NCBI RefSeq assembly: GCF_024679245.1
Contig: NC_090187.1
Span: 27,187,815 to 27,251,814, forward strand
Direction of reading: 5' to 3'
Origin: Pseudorasbora parva
Taxonomy: Eukaryota; Chordata; Actinopteri; Cypriniformes; Gobionidae
DNA: 64,000 nucleotides
A model generated the notes under the pieces. It was given only the letters and a program-made list of their open reading frames with translations, made no database searches and was not told where the DNA came from. Positions 49,625 through 61,502 of this stretch are shown here, piece by piece (position 1 is the stretch's first letter; each line of letters starts with the position of its first letter). Position numbers and translations under genes: made by a program.

Positions 49625-50680
49625 AAACATTGTCTAATTGTGGAAAAACAACATCATACCTCAACAGAGCATGAGATTGAAGTATCATAATGGTGCAGGG
49701 CAAGTTGCTTGCCAACGTTAAATACTTGGGGTTCGTTTTTCAAAGTATGGGCAATAATCATAAAAATATAGGTTACCAAAATAATTATAGCATTTCTTTG
49801 TATTGTACCTGATAGACAAGTGTGTACAGGGTCATCTCTGGTGTCTTCTCCAAGTTGGACTTGGGTCTCATCGCGTGAGGAGTGCTCCTACGGCTCTTCA
49901 AGTAACCAGCTTCAGTTTGAGACCTTGGGACAAAAGAACAAGCGCCGTGACCCACTTAATGTGAGCTAAAGACACTGTTCTTGGCAAAGTTCATGAGACT
50001 GAATCAAGATGGAGCGCACAGTTTTGGGACAGCAGATACACAATCTTTCTGATGCATTATGCAACAGTATGTCAGACTTTATACCGCCCGTGACTACTTC
50101 TAAAGCTTTCATGCTTGTTTGTTTAATTGCTCTGAAAAATGTAAAAATGGGCTATGAGGTCAAAAGTGGCACTTTAAAAGATTAAAGCATGCAATCGCAA
50201 TGTCATGCAAATGAAGCTACTTCAAACAAAAATGCTATTTTTGGTTACTGACTCTATCGTTATGCAATGTAATGAATAGCGTTTATGGTCTAACACTTCT
50301 CTCGTTCGGTCTTTGTACTTATTTATTTATTGGCAAAAACTCCTCACTCTAGATAGATACATCAAACGATCATGAGAACAGTTTGCCCCTCTATCTGCCT
50401 CATCTCATTATTGAGTTGGGTGCATTCAGAGTTTCAAGGGGTCAAGGGTGCTTTTGTTTTTGGGGGTGCAGAGCTTTGTATGGCTTAGCCCCTCTCGGAG
50501 ACACTTAGAGAGCTCCTTCACTGCACAAACACTCACACATTTTGGCTTAGAGCAGTGGTTCTCAGCGGGTTTGCTTCAGGACCCAGATTTATTTTATATT
50601 GAACATCAGGTGTCAATGTAACATAGAGCCCAAACAGTTTATCATATTAGCATAGCCATATTACCCAGTGACATCAATGT
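49625..50680. other. No feature recognised
   Basis: Single-copy-looking DNA. Confidence 0.45.
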
Positions 50681-50681
50681 G

Positions 50682-51122
50682 AGTCCATCCATCCATCCAC
50701 CCATCCATCCATCCATCCATCCATCCATCCATCCATCCATCCATCCATCCATCCATCCATCCATCCATCCATCCACCTATCCATCCATCCATCCACCCAC
50801 CCACCCACCCATCCATCCATCCATCCATCCATCCATCCATCCATCCATCCATCCATCCATCCATCCATCCATCCTTCCTTCCTTCCTTCCTTCCTTCCTT
50901 CCTTCCTTCCTTCCTTCCTTCCTTCCTTCCTTCCTTCCTTCCTTCCTTCCTTCCTTCCTTCCTTCCACCCACCCACCCACCCACCCACCCTTCCTTCCTT
51001 CCTTCCTTCCTTCCTTCCTTCCTTCCTTCCTTCCTTCCTTCCTTCCTTCCTTCCTTCCTTCCTTCCATCCATCCATCCATCCATCCATCCATCCATCCAT
51101 CCATCCATCCATCCATCCATCA
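50682..51122. repeat. Compound tetranucleotide array CATC / CTTC / CACC
   Basis: Blocks in order: CATC (to about 50873, with CACC variants at 50794-50810), CTTC (50874-50966), CACC (50967-50990), CTTC (50991-51065), CATC (51066-51122). Long Asp-Gly-Trp-Met or His-Pro-Ser-Ile frames are artefacts. Confidence 0.98.
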
Positions 51123-51260
51123 TTGTATTTTTTATTATTGTTGTTATTTTTATTATTATGATTATCCTCATTTACTCACACATTTTTGCTTGCTTTCTAT
51201 AATTTTAGTTAAGCTTTTATATTTTTATGAAATATTTAATTTTAATAAAAATGTTTGCCA

Positions 51261-51367
51261 TAATATAATATAATATAATATAATATAATATAATATAATA
51301 TAATATAATATAATATAATATAATATAATATAATATAATATAATATAATATAATATAATATAATATA
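51261..51367. repeat. (TAATA)n microsatellite
   Basis: About 21 perfect pentamer units. Confidence 0.97.
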
Positions 51368-52361
51368 TATCAATATAATTATATCAATATAATTTATATA
51401 ATATCATTTAGCTTCATATTTTTCCTTCTATCTGAATCCCAATTGTGGGTTACATCCCACCAGCTGAGAATCACTTGTGTAGGGTCCAACTGATCTTGCA
51501 ACCATTAATCGTATAATATCCCAACAGACTTCCTGTAAAGAGGGTGTGGGAATGCGGGAGACACGCAGAATGTGATATGTGCATGTGTATTTGTGCGTAT
51601 GTGGGGGGGAGGTCGTTTGTAATTGTGGTAAACAGGTTACTGAACCAAGGGGCCCCTTCTTTGAATGGTAAATCAGCTTGGCTGTCACGCGATTACAACT
51701 CAGCCGTATGTAGAGTAGATGGGCAAAGAAGATCGAAGCTTCCGCTTTCTTTCTCTTTAATTTTCTTTATCCTTATCTTTCCCTTTCTCCTTGCAAATAA
51801 GGCCTTTCTCAGGCTGGCACTGGGACACTTGGCTTGCCATAGACTACTAATGTGCTGTGAGTTTCTGGTCGGGGCTATGTTCAGGGTCCTGATGACAGGA
51901 GGTTGTGGAAACCATCTCTCACCGTATTAAACACATTGGTTGATGTGCCAGGAGAAAGTGTTTCTGCTTATCAGGGCTGTAATCGGATATCTGAGCTCTG
52001 TGTGTGTGTTTATACTCTTTCTCCTCAGGGTAACAGGGTCTTTTGCAGTCAGATATGGGTCAGAATGTATTGAACGATGATTCCTCCTTTATTCTATGCA
52101 TGTTATTGTTTCCTTCCAGGCTAAATTCCAAAGCTTATACCTGTGTGTTACAGCGGTTGAGGTTTTGCTGGTAAAAATAACACTGTGCATGTGGGTTCAG
52201 GGATCGAGGCTTACTGGGGTTAAGTGGCTTGGCAGATTTGGTTTCCATGAACGCAAGCTCAAGATTACCTGGAAATGCTCAAATTCCACTTAGATTTTTA
52301 GCAGGAGTGTATTAAGTAGCTGCGCTTTGAAACCAATCTACGTCAGTAAAAGTTAAATTTG
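51368..52361. other. No feature recognised
   Basis: The 128-codon plus frame at 51544-51930 has no motif, and an overlapping minus frame is also open. Confidence 0.45.
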
Positions 52362-52440
52362 AAGGGATAGCTCACTCAAAAAATACAAAAACTCTGACCC
52401 ACCCACTCTCATGTCATTCCAAACCTGTAAGACTTTTACT
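52362..52440. repeat. Left-end fragment of TTCAC-family TTAA element
   Basis: GAAGGGATAGCTCACTC, then CTCATGTCATTCCAAACC and TGTAAGACTTTTACTGG match the left part of the 40181/34446 family. The rest is absent. Confidence 0.6.
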
Positions 52441-52716
52441 GGAACAAACATTTTTATATTTTGAAAAATATTTGCAGATTAATTGTTATTATCTGAAAAA
52501 CTTTCACTTTTCTTTGTTTTTTTAATTTCTGGTTTACATTTCATTTTATAAAAACAGGTTAAATCCCTTTTTCTGGTTACTGTATTTTAAAGATTTTTGG
52601 TAAAATCAAAATAAGCTTTACTAATGTTTATTGGAAAGTGTGTAAACAATGTTTTTCATGCTTGTTCAATGAACCAAAAACTATTTTTGCACATGCACTT
52701 GTGGAAAAGTCCTTAA

Positions 52717-53210
52717 AGGTGCCCTAGAATGAAAAATTGAATTAACCTCACCATAGTGAAATAATAAGAGTTCAGTACATGGACATCACATACTGTGAAT
52801 CTCAAACACTCCTACTTCTTATGTAAATCTCGTGCATGAAAAAGACAACGGAAAATTAAGTGATTCTCAGCATAACGGCAACCGTGACACAAGCGTTGCG
52901 GATCATTTATATGCACGTCCCCAACATTAGCATCTGTCCAAACATGTTCACTGTCAGGTGGAACTGATGGAGCAGAATCATCAGGACTGCAGGTAAAGAC
53001 ACTTGAGGATAGCAAAAACGGCTCTTATGACACACATCATGTTCAGGCTGTGCAGGAGACGTGAGGACTTTTCATATGTCAACAGTCATGGTTGTGGTTG
53101 ATACCACAACAATTTAATTCAAAATCGTTAGTTTGTTCGGCCCATTTCAAGCAAGCTTTGCTCAGCATTTTAAACTGAAGAAAGGAACAACTATATCACT
53201 GAAGGCAGTA
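52717..53210. mobile_element. TTAA element left part (AGGTGCCCTAGAATG family)
   Basis: TTAA (52713-52716) is followed by AGGTGCCCTAGAATG and AATAATAAGAGTTCAGTACA, the left end of a very common cyprinid repeat I recognise. The mirrored GGGCACCT right end is not present, so it is 3'-truncated. The right border is approximate. Confidence 0.65.
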
Positions 53211-53747
53211 AGTAGGGATTTATCCACTTATTGACCGTAAAGTTTCTTAGAGAGGCCGCATTGTCTAGATAACGCAAGATGCTAGTACAGTAACAATAGG
53301 AAACTCCAAGTTAGGTGATGACAGCACAACCATTGCATGAAATTACATTTACTGAATAAAAAATAAAATAAAAATCGACTATATAATGCTGTTTATTGCT
53401 TACCTGTCGAGACCATGGACGAGACTTGCGTGCAGTGCAGATTGAGAAGCCCTCAGCGGTCACGGTTCTTTCCGCGCATGCGCAGCTTCCTTGCTCCAAG
53501 ACAACGTAAATTTTACTTGATTTTTTTTAAATAGCTTCATGTACTTTATTAATTTGTGTAAATATGCCAGAAAGTCAGAGATGAAATTTACGTGTCTGTT
53601 GGATGTCTAATATTTACAAGTAAAAATTGAGTACATGTCTAGATTTTACTTAAAACTCTAGAGTTTTCACTTTTACAAGATTATTCTTAGCAAAATATGC
53701 ATCATTTTTCCTGTTTTATATACTTTGCCATAAAATCATTTTTTACA

Positions 53748-53850
<103 letters not shown>

Positions 53851-53852
53851 TG

Positions 53853-54016
53853 TGGCGAGGTTGGTGAGTGAGAGACGTGGGAGGAGCGAGCAAGACTGGT
53901 GCTTGATTGAGAATGAAGAGGGGCTCGAGACCAGTGTGTCTCGCAGGTGACACTCATTCTCAATCACGCACCGGTCTTGCTCGCCCCATTCACATCTCTC
54001 GCTTGACCACCTCGCC
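53853..54016. repeat. Inverted repeat, ACCGGTCTTGCTCGC family
   Basis: GGCGAGGTTGGTGAGTGAG with AGCGAGCAAGACTGGTGC on the left is mirrored by GCACCGGTCTTGCTCGCC and GCTTGACCACCTCGCC on the right. It is a head-to-head pair of the sequence found once at 40894-41148. It lies between the TA array and a Tc1 end. Confidence 0.8.
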
Positions 54017-54029
54017 AAATAGGCTATAC

Positions 54030-54640
54030 GCTATATTGCCAAAAGTATTAGGACCCCTCCAAATGATTGAACTCAGGTGTTCCAATCACTTCCATGGCCA
54101 AAGGTGTTTACAATCAAGCACATAGGCATGCAGACTGCTTTTTTGTGAAAATTTTGTGAAAGAATGGGTCGCTCTCAGGAGCTCAGTGAATTCAGGCGTG
54201 GTACAGTGATAGGTTGATACCAGTGCAATAATTCCATTCGTGAAATTTACTCACTACTAAATTATATTATAACAAAGTGGAAGCAATTGGAAACAACAGC
54301 AACTCAGCCATGAAGTGGTAGGCCATGTAAAATCATAGAATGTGGTCAGCGCATGCAGAGGTGGATTAGCTCAAGAAACTCTGTGTGGATTAGCTCAAGA
54401 AAAGTACATAGAGAGCTTCATGGTTTCCATTGAGGAGCAGCAGCATCCAAACGTCAGATGCAGTGGTGTAAAATACGCTACTTGAATCTAGAGCAGTGAA
54501 GACGTGTTCTCTGGAGTGATAAATCACGCATCTCTATTTGGCAATGCGATGGATGTGTCAGGGTTTGGTAGTTGCCGGGAGAACGGTACTTGCCTGACTG
54601 CATTGTGCTAAGTGTAAAATTTGGTTTGTCCCCATAGCAG
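54030..54640 (+). mobile_element. Tc1-like element, 5' half
   Basis: The 5' end CTATATTGCCAAAAGTATTA is the terminal repeat of a fish Tc1 family. The transposase start and part of the catalytic region follow. The 3' half and 3' terminal repeat are missing after about 54640. Confidence 0.85.
54164..54640 (+). pseudogene. Tc1-like transposase pseudogene, N-terminal half
   Basis: ATG at 54164 opens MGRSQELSEFRRGTVIG, the start of the paired-like DNA-binding domain, and is stopped by TGA at codon 18. Fragments of the helix-turn-helix region follow with deletions, including a near-duplicate GTGGATTAGCTCAAGAAA (54361 and 54383). The first catalytic Asp survives in WSDKS, where the family normally has WSDES, then a WRLPGERYLSD-like stretch. 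The sequence ends before the other two acidic residues. It is a different Tc1 family from 8507-10517. Confidence 0.82.
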
Positions 54641-55178
<538 letters not shown>

Positions 55179-56989
55179 CTCCTCAACACCTCAACACCTG
55201 GACAGACGTTGAGTATGGGTGTGTTGTGTCAAATATCGGCTGCTGTCGAGCAGTAAATTAAAACGAGGTGCAATTTCCTCCAGTCTAATTAGCAGTAAAT
55301 TGGTAGTGTCTGTTTAGCCAGTCTGCCTAAGGGTCCAGAAAGAGATTGACATGTCATTACATGAGTAAAGGAATACCTGATACTTTCATATTAACTTATC
55401 ATAAAATTACATTGTTTTGTCATTTTTTTATTACTGTTTACACCAGTGTTTATATTTACGCAATGTGATCATCATGTCAGTTTAACATGTCAATTTGATA
55501 CAATTAACTGGTAAAAAGTAATTTAACCATGTGTCAGGCTTAATTTTCAATAATTTGAAAAAAAAAATGTATTGGCTCTAAACCCACTTTTTGTAATGTT
55601 TATTTAGTGTAAGGTCTTTAAAAAAATGTTTTTTCCAACAAATATTAACCTCTTGATATGCAAAGATTGCGGTGTGCCCCAGATTACCGTTACATTCACA
55701 GAGCACGCTATACCATGACATTCCTTTTCAGTCCTGACAAAATGTGTATCATTAGAGGGGACTCTGATTTTGGATCACTGTTTATGAAAACGGTTACAGT
55801 GACAGTAATTTCATAATTTAGGAGATTCATTGCCATTTAGTTATTGAATAATTCAGCATGTTATATAATCAAGTTAAACATTTATGATATCCTATTAACA
55901 ACATGGTTGGGCAGAAATTCTAATCATGCACATGCTTGTGTGTGGTCCTGTTAAACCCTATAATAGAGCTTTTTTAAATGGATTACACACGTTCTGAAAC
56001 TATGGCTCGATTACTCGAAACTCAAAAACACAGCATGCAAAATGTCACATGTCTTGCACTTACAACACTTTCACTTCATTTCTTCGTGTTTTTGCATAAT
56101 AACTCTACACACAAACCATTAAATGATTAGCCATAAACACACCAAAATACACACGGATGTGAAAAATGTCAAACACTTCTCGCTTGTGCTTGGTAACCAA
56201 GGGTTTGTCATAGCACTTACACACACATGCAAATACACTGTATACCATATGTATGCACAATTGTTGGACAATTAATTAATTTTACAGTTATTGAACAAAA
56301 CTGAATCACTGAATAAACACTGAACTTACTTGAGCTGAATAATGACACTACTGGCTTGTTAGAGCTGCTTTTCAGGTAAATTTGAATTTGTTGTGAAGCT
56401 GCTTTGAAAAAATCTATATTGTATAAAGCGCTATATAGATGTGCCTCGACTGTATGCATATTCAGTACATATTTACACTATAAACAGAAATGCAAGGGGG
56501 TAATATATATTATTTCTTTCTAAAAACGATGAGTTTTAATTTCTAAGTGAACAAATTATAAGTCGTTTAACACATGAAACACAAGAGCTGTTAGTTTTGA
56601 AGTAATGTGAATTTTGTTCGCTTTTGCAATTTGTCTGATGTAAAGCAGATAATGTGCTTGCAGTTTTGCAGACTTGGTCTCAAGATAGGTACATGAAGAA
56701 AACCGTTTTTGACTGAGAGGGCTTAGAGAAGGCTAAAAGTACCACTTTTAGTGTTTAAGCAATACAAAATTAAAAAAAAAAATACCATTAATTATTTAAT
56801 CTCAATAAGGAAAACAGCGTTTAAATCATACAAATGTTTTTTATTTATTTTTATTTATTTTTTAAATGTAAAATGTCAGAAAATGTAAGGGATTTAATAT
56901 ACAGTTTGTAGATTATGAAGATCATGTCTATCGAAACTCCCCAAATAACATGGAAACCAAATGTTTGTGTGTTCCTGGTAAAGCCTACA
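55179..56989. other. No gene identified
   Basis: AT-rich DNA with few recognisable repeats. The minus frame at 56217-56459 has no motif. Confidence 0.45.
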
Positions 56990-57445
56990 ATATGGGAAGA
57001 TTGCAATATCCAAAATCCTTGACCTTGTGAGGACTTTTTTTTGTATTTGTCCCTGTGAGGGAAAACAAGTAGGGATAGTGTTAAGGGATAGAATGTACAA
57101 TTTGTATAGTATATAACCCTTACGTCCCCACAAAGATAGTGTGTGTGGGTGTGTGAGCATGTTTTAGCGACATTTGAGGACACAAATGTGTATAATGACA
57201 TGGGTATGACACAGATATTACAAGGCTTAACTTAAGACATGACTTAAGAGGACATTGGCCATGTCCCCACTTTTCAAAAGGCTTATAAATCATATAGGAT
57301 GAGTTTTTTTTAGAAATTAAAAATGCAGAATGTTTCCTGTGATGGGAAGGTTTAGGGGTAGGGGCAGTGTAAGGGAATAGAAAACAGTTTGTACAGTATA
57401 AAAAACCATTGCGCCAACGGAATGTCCCCATATGTCACAAAACAA
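56990..57445. repeat. Dispersed GGGGACATT repeat, copy 2 (inverted)
   Basis: 57150-57445 is the reverse complement of 42880-43130: AGTGGGGACATGGCC, GGTTTAGGGGTAGGGGCAG and AATGTCCCCATATGTCAC appear as complements and in reverse order. A related unit, CCTTGTGAGGAC ... TACGTCCCCACAAAG, lies at 57023-57135. A GT array adjoins at 57446-57496. Confidence 0.75.
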
Positions 57446-57496
57446 CCGTGTGTGTGTGTATGTGTGTGTGTGTGCATGCGTGCGCGTATGTGTGTG
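57446..57496. repeat. GT-rich microsatellite
   Basis: GT with GCATGCGTGCGCG interruption. A further short GT run is at 57699-57712. Confidence 0.9.
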
Positions 57497-58187
57497 CTCA
57501 CATGGTAAAACACTATGCACTCTGGTCAGGTCCATGAATGGAAAGCATCTGTCATTCGTTGAGCTGTAAAAGCTGTGCAGTGTTCCCTGACTGTTTTCAT
57601 TCTTGAAAAGCAAGAATAAGAAGGAGAATGAATGCACAGAACAGCATAATGGTGCAGAACCCTTCGCTCTCTGTCTGTCTTTTTCATTTGGGCTGGTGTG
57701 TGTGTGTGTGTTGGTGACCGTATGTATCAGAGGTAAACGTCCTTAAAAATGTTGTCAATGAACAAAATCATGGTGATTTTTGAAGGGTTTTGAAGGGTTT
57801 ACCCATCATTCTGTCTGCGTTCTCCCACTCTTTCCTGTATTTGAGTAAGTCCATGAAGTCAACTACTGTCTTCTACCATGTCTTTTTTCATTTGTGTGGC
57901 CCGGCAGCACAAAGCTCAGGGGTGATTATTGGACTGCATTGTTGTCCAGGATCTCCTGAAAGAGGAGAGATGAATTCAGCATCACATCTACTGTGACCTC
58001 AGCCTCACTCATCACAGTCGATGTAGAACACCGCTCTGATCAATACACCTCCTTATCAATGTCAGTGAGACCATGTAAAGATGTAATCACGTCATTAACT
58101 CGACAGAACCGTGAACTGTACTTTAGAAAAGTGCTGCCTCAGCCTGTCTCATTCATGTTCTGTCCAAACTTACAAAGCTTCTGGAAT
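57497..58187. other. No gene identified
   Basis: The plus frame at 57993-58205 runs into the element at 58188 and has no motif. Confidence 0.4.
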
Positions 58188-58335
58188 AGGGCTTGGGCGT
58201 CATGACGTCATTACTTTGCGTGGCGGCCATGTTGATGGCATCCTTTACTGCTACTCGGACTACTGCGCACTGTTTATAGACGTACTCCCTCTCAGTCGTG
58301 TGTCTTAATTTGATTATTTTGGCGTTATTTCAACT

Positions 58336-58545
58336 ATGGTAAACCGTTGCTGCATTTTGGGGTGTAACAACGCAACACATAATCACCATGGGAAATGTCG
58401 AAAATGGATTAACTTTCCACCGCTTTCATGCTTGGAGGCGCAACCACGGACAAGAAGTAATAACAGTACGATGTGCAAAAAGCAAGAATTGTCACACAAT
58501 CAGATGTTTTTTTTTAGTGTTTATTTGCAAGTAGTGCAACCTGAG
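58336..58545 (+). pseudogene. THAP-domain remnant (transposase N-terminus)
   Basis: The ATG at 58336 begins MVNRCCILGCNNATHNHH, with the initiating Met, the C-x4-C pair and spacing of a THAP zinc-coordinating finger. Around 58400 the frame must shift by one base to continue as GLTFHRFHAWRRNHGQEV, which has the F-x-R-F and Trp positions expected next. The downstream Cys-His pair is not clear. It is broken and truncated. A host THAP gene fragment is the alternative, but the enclosing inverted ends favour transposon origin. Confidence 0.6.
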
Positions 58546-58566
58546 AACACAGAAATGTGGAATGCT

Positions 58567-58767
58567 TCAAGGTAAAAGGTTACAAATAAAAACCCTGTTG
58601 GGGACCAACAAAATAAAGTTTTTGTCGTCGTCGGTGCTCCGCTCTTTCTTTGGAAATTCATGTGGATCCAAAACTTTAATAGTTCCGATTTTGTCTCTAT
58701 AGCGGTCCCTGCCTTCCCTATTTAACGTATCCCGGAAAATTCCACATCCGTTTTGGGATTTTAACAT
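58567..58767 (-). pseudogene. YqaJ-like nuclease N-terminal remnant (tentative)
   Basis: The minus-strand frame contains RYRDKIGTIKVLDPHEFP, which resembles the conserved N-terminal segment (R-x-R-Y-x-x-K ... D-P-Y-E-x-P) that I recall from fish transposon-encoded YqaJ proteins. It then continues KKERSTDDDKN and stops shortly after. None of the catalytic region is present. It is convergent with the THAP remnant; AATAAA (58611) and AATAAA-like words lie between them. The call rests on remembered similarity only. Confidence 0.4.
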
Positions 58768-58894
58768 GTTTTTTCATTCTCCCAACTCTGCTTCTCCTCA
58801 TTCGACTTGCTGTATGTTTACATTCGCGAGGCCATCAACATGGCCGCGACGTCCCAGAATGCAACGCGGCGCCCAAGCCCTATAAGATGCTCCC

Positions 58895-58919
58895 CTTTTT
58901 TTTTTTTTTTTTTTTTTTT
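58895..58919. repeat. T-homopolymer tract
   Basis: About 23 T residues. Confidence 0.93.
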
Positions 58920-59109
58920 CCAGATACATTGGACATACGTTTTGAACCAGATCCTATATTAACTGTATTTGGAGTTTCTGACGAATTTTTGACACTGGTA
59001 CAACATAGGTTAATCCTGGATTATTATTATTTTTAATTTTAAGTTCCAACTCTTAAAATATAGCTGACAGAGTTGACTGGCACACTACATTTAGAAATAA
59101 TTCTTTATA

Positions 59110-59500
59110 CAATGTAAAAAAAATATTTTTAAAATAAGTTACCTGGTTGCCTTGAAATTTTGAGTTCATTGAAATTAAAAGTTTGAGTTAATACGACAAA
59201 CATTTTTGAGAATCGACAACCTTTATTCAAATATTATTAAAAGATTTTGTAAGCACATTTGGTAATTGTGTGTGTTTTATTTGTGAAGATGCAGTGAAAC
59301 ATGCCAAATTGCGCTATTTTCATGATTTATCACATTTTTTATGTGGTTCAAATACAATAATATTTTGAGTTTCTATTTATTAAACAAATTTCCTTCATTG
59401 TATCAACTAAAATTTCTAATTTCAATAAACTCACATTTTTACGGCAACCAGGTTATTTACCGACAAAAAACTTTTTTTTTTTCTTTTTTTTTTTACAGTG
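59110..59500. mobile_element. Mariner-like MITE, copy 2
   Basis: Same family and orientation as 2082-2473: AGTTACCTGGTTGCCTTG near the left, GGCAACCAGGTTATTTACC near the right. TA precedes the left end; the right flank is AA, so one side has mutated. Confidence 0.85.
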
Positions 59501-59813
59501 AATCTATTTAAATGTTCTGTTTATTAGTATTACCCTTTGTCAACTTTTTTTCTAATTCATTAGGAAGTTTTATTTGTTTGCATTTAAAAAGTTACAATTA
59601 TCTTCTGCTGAAATGCCACATAAAAACATGTTAATGTGTAAACATTTAATTAATATTATTAAACATTTTCTTGTAAACTGTTTAATGAAGTAGTTGTGCT
59701 GTATTGCAAAGAGTGTTTCTTACTGCCATAACCCAGCCTGAGCTGGTTCAGCTGTTGACCAGCTTAAATGACCATTTATACAACATATTATTGGGCAAGT
59801 GTACAATGATTTT

Positions 59814-59999
59814 GGTAACACTATTAACTACAACTTTTACCTCAATAAACTCCTAATTTATGGCTTATTAATAGTTAAGGTACTTTTTGTAGTGTTTAAG
59901 TTTAGGTATTGGGTAGGATTAAGGGATGTAGAATAAGGTCATGCAGAATAAGGCATTAATATGTGCTTTATAAGTACTAATAAACAGCCAATATCCTAG
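59814..59999. mobile_element. GGTAACACTTTA-family element, copy 3 (inverted, partial)
   Basis: GGTAACAC, then ACTACAACTTTTACCTCAAT and AAGTACTAATAAACAGCC are the complement of landmarks in 30638-30915. The other terminus is missing. Confidence 0.75.
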
Positions 60000-60317
60000 T
60001 AATTGATCCCCACGATTTTTGAACAGGGGCGTAGCCATCTTTTCAGAAGTGAGGGGGACAGAAATGTCGTAATACCAATATATATATATATATATTTTTT
60101 TTTTGGACCGATATAATTTATCGCATCTCTTGATTTTAATTTGGTAAGATATCAAATACACTGCTGAACAATAACCTCTAATATCTATAATATTTACTCC
60201 TATATTTTATGCACATTTTATGATTGGTTTATATATGCTACTACAAACACTTCTGCATTAAGTCTCCATAGATTATGCAATGTAAAAAAATATATATATG
60301 TATACTGATGTAAACCA

Positions 60318-60890
60318 GCTGGTCTCTATGTGAAGATATAGTAAAGTGTAATTTATTCCTGTGATCAAAGCTGAATTTATCCTCATTACTCCAGTCTTCA
60401 GTGTCACATGATCCTTCACTAATCATTCTCATATGAGGATTTGATGATCAACACACATTTATGATTATTATCAGTTGTGCTGCTCATGGTGCTGCTTAAT
60501 TGTTGTGGAAACCATCTAAACATTTGTGGTAAAATTAAAAAAGTGAGAAATTAATACTTTTGTTGATCAGACATGCATTAAATTGATCACAAGTGATATT
60601 TTTAATATTACAAAAGATAATAATTTATTTAATAAATTCAAATAAATGCTGTCCATTGAACTTTCTATTCATCAAAGAATCCTGAAAAATAAACTGAATC
60701 ATGGTTTCCATAACATTTTTAAGCAGCACAACTTTTTTCAACACAGATAATAATCATAAATGTTTCTTGATTATAAAATCATCATATGAGAATGATTAGT
60801 GAAGGATTATGTGACACTGAAGACTGGAGTAATGATGATAAATTCGGCTTTGATCACAGGAATAAATTACTATATTCACATAGGAAAAAA
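60318..60890. repeat. Long inverted repeat inside the hAT element
   Basis: Left arm about 60330-60480: TTATTCCTGTGATCAAAGC, CCAGTCTTCAGTGTCACATG, ATCATTCTCATATGAGGA. Its complement lies at about 60725-60875 (TCATATGAGAATGATTAGTG, GTGACACTGAAGACTGGAG, GCTTTGATCACAGGAATAA). The same family borders the hAT element on its right at 61503-61690. Confidence 0.8.
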
Positions 60891-61339
60891 AGCTGTTTTA
60901 ATTTGTAATAATATTTCACAATATTACTGTTTTAACTATTTTTGATTAAATAAATGTAGCCTTGGTGAGCAGAAGATTAAAAAAGCTCCATTATTCATAT
61001 GATAGGCCTACTTTTTTTGTCAATATAGGCTACATTAAGATTGCTTGAAAAACACAAATAAAGCATATATTTTCGCAATCGTCTGATTGTCGTTGTCACG
61101 TTTCATCACTCATAACGATTGTTTTCCATCAGCTGCAACTCCAGCATGACAGGGTATTACTTCTGCAAATCCACTTTTGGACATTCTGTGAGAGCACCAT
61201 CCTCAGATGCGAATAAAATGACAGGTCATGCATAGATTATTTTTTGTCTCTGAATTTAAATCTTGATGTATTCACATTGGTTTCTATTTAATACATTTGA
61301 CCGTGACCTCAAGAAGCGCTCTATCAACCGAGATTAGAG

Positions 61340-61440
61340 AAAGCTGTCTTTAGCGTCCCTGTTAATTTTCCTGCCCTTGAGCAGGTAACGTCGGTTCGAA
61401 TCCCGCTCGGACTGGGTTGACTAGGATCGGGGTGACCCAG
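61340..61440 (+). other. tRNA-like sequence with Pol III B-box word
   Basis: GGTTCGAATCC at 61393-61403 equals the consensus B box / T-arm of tRNA genes, preceded by CCTGCCCTTGAGCAGG, which can form a short hairpin. I could not fold a cloverleaf or find a good A box at the right distance, so this is at best a tRNA-derived fragment. Confidence 0.25.
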
Positions 61441-61502
61441 TAAAAGTGTGGGGATGAAAATACATTTTATTAAAAGTGTCCCCCGCGTAATCTACGCCCA
61501 TG

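Larger units (their letters stand above)
58188..58881. mobile_element. ISL2EU-like DNA element (694 bp)
   Basis: Ends AGGGCTTGGGCG and CGCCCAAGCCCT are perfect 12-bp inverted repeats, followed inward by a second shared block, GCGGCCATGTTGATGGC / GCCATCAACATGGCCGC. AT precedes the left end (58186-58187) and follows the right end (58882-58883), consistent with a 2-bp AT duplication. From memory, ISL2EU elements use AT targets and encode a THAP-bearing transposase and a YqaJ-type nuclease. Remnants resembling both are inside. Too short to be autonomous. Confidence 0.65.
60024..61502. mobile_element. 1479-bp hAT element (CAGGGGCGTAG ends)
   Basis: Ends CAGGGGCGTAG and CTACGCCCATG are inverted with one mismatch. 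Flanking 8-mers TTTTTGAA (60016-60023) and TTTCTGAA (61503-61510) differ at one base. The ends are G/C-rich with GGGGGACAG / GTGTCCCCC inside. Most of the interior is a second repeat family (60318-60890). No transposase frame. Confidence 0.85.

Noticed and set aside
51544..51930. 128-codon plus frame
   Set aside because: Cys/Leu-rich composition typical of random open sequence, with an open minus frame overlapping and no motif.
61316..61440. Functional tRNA gene
   Set aside because: The T-arm word is present, but the only D-arm-like word (complement of GCTCTATCAACCGAGATTA) is on the opposite strand, and no cloverleaf forms.
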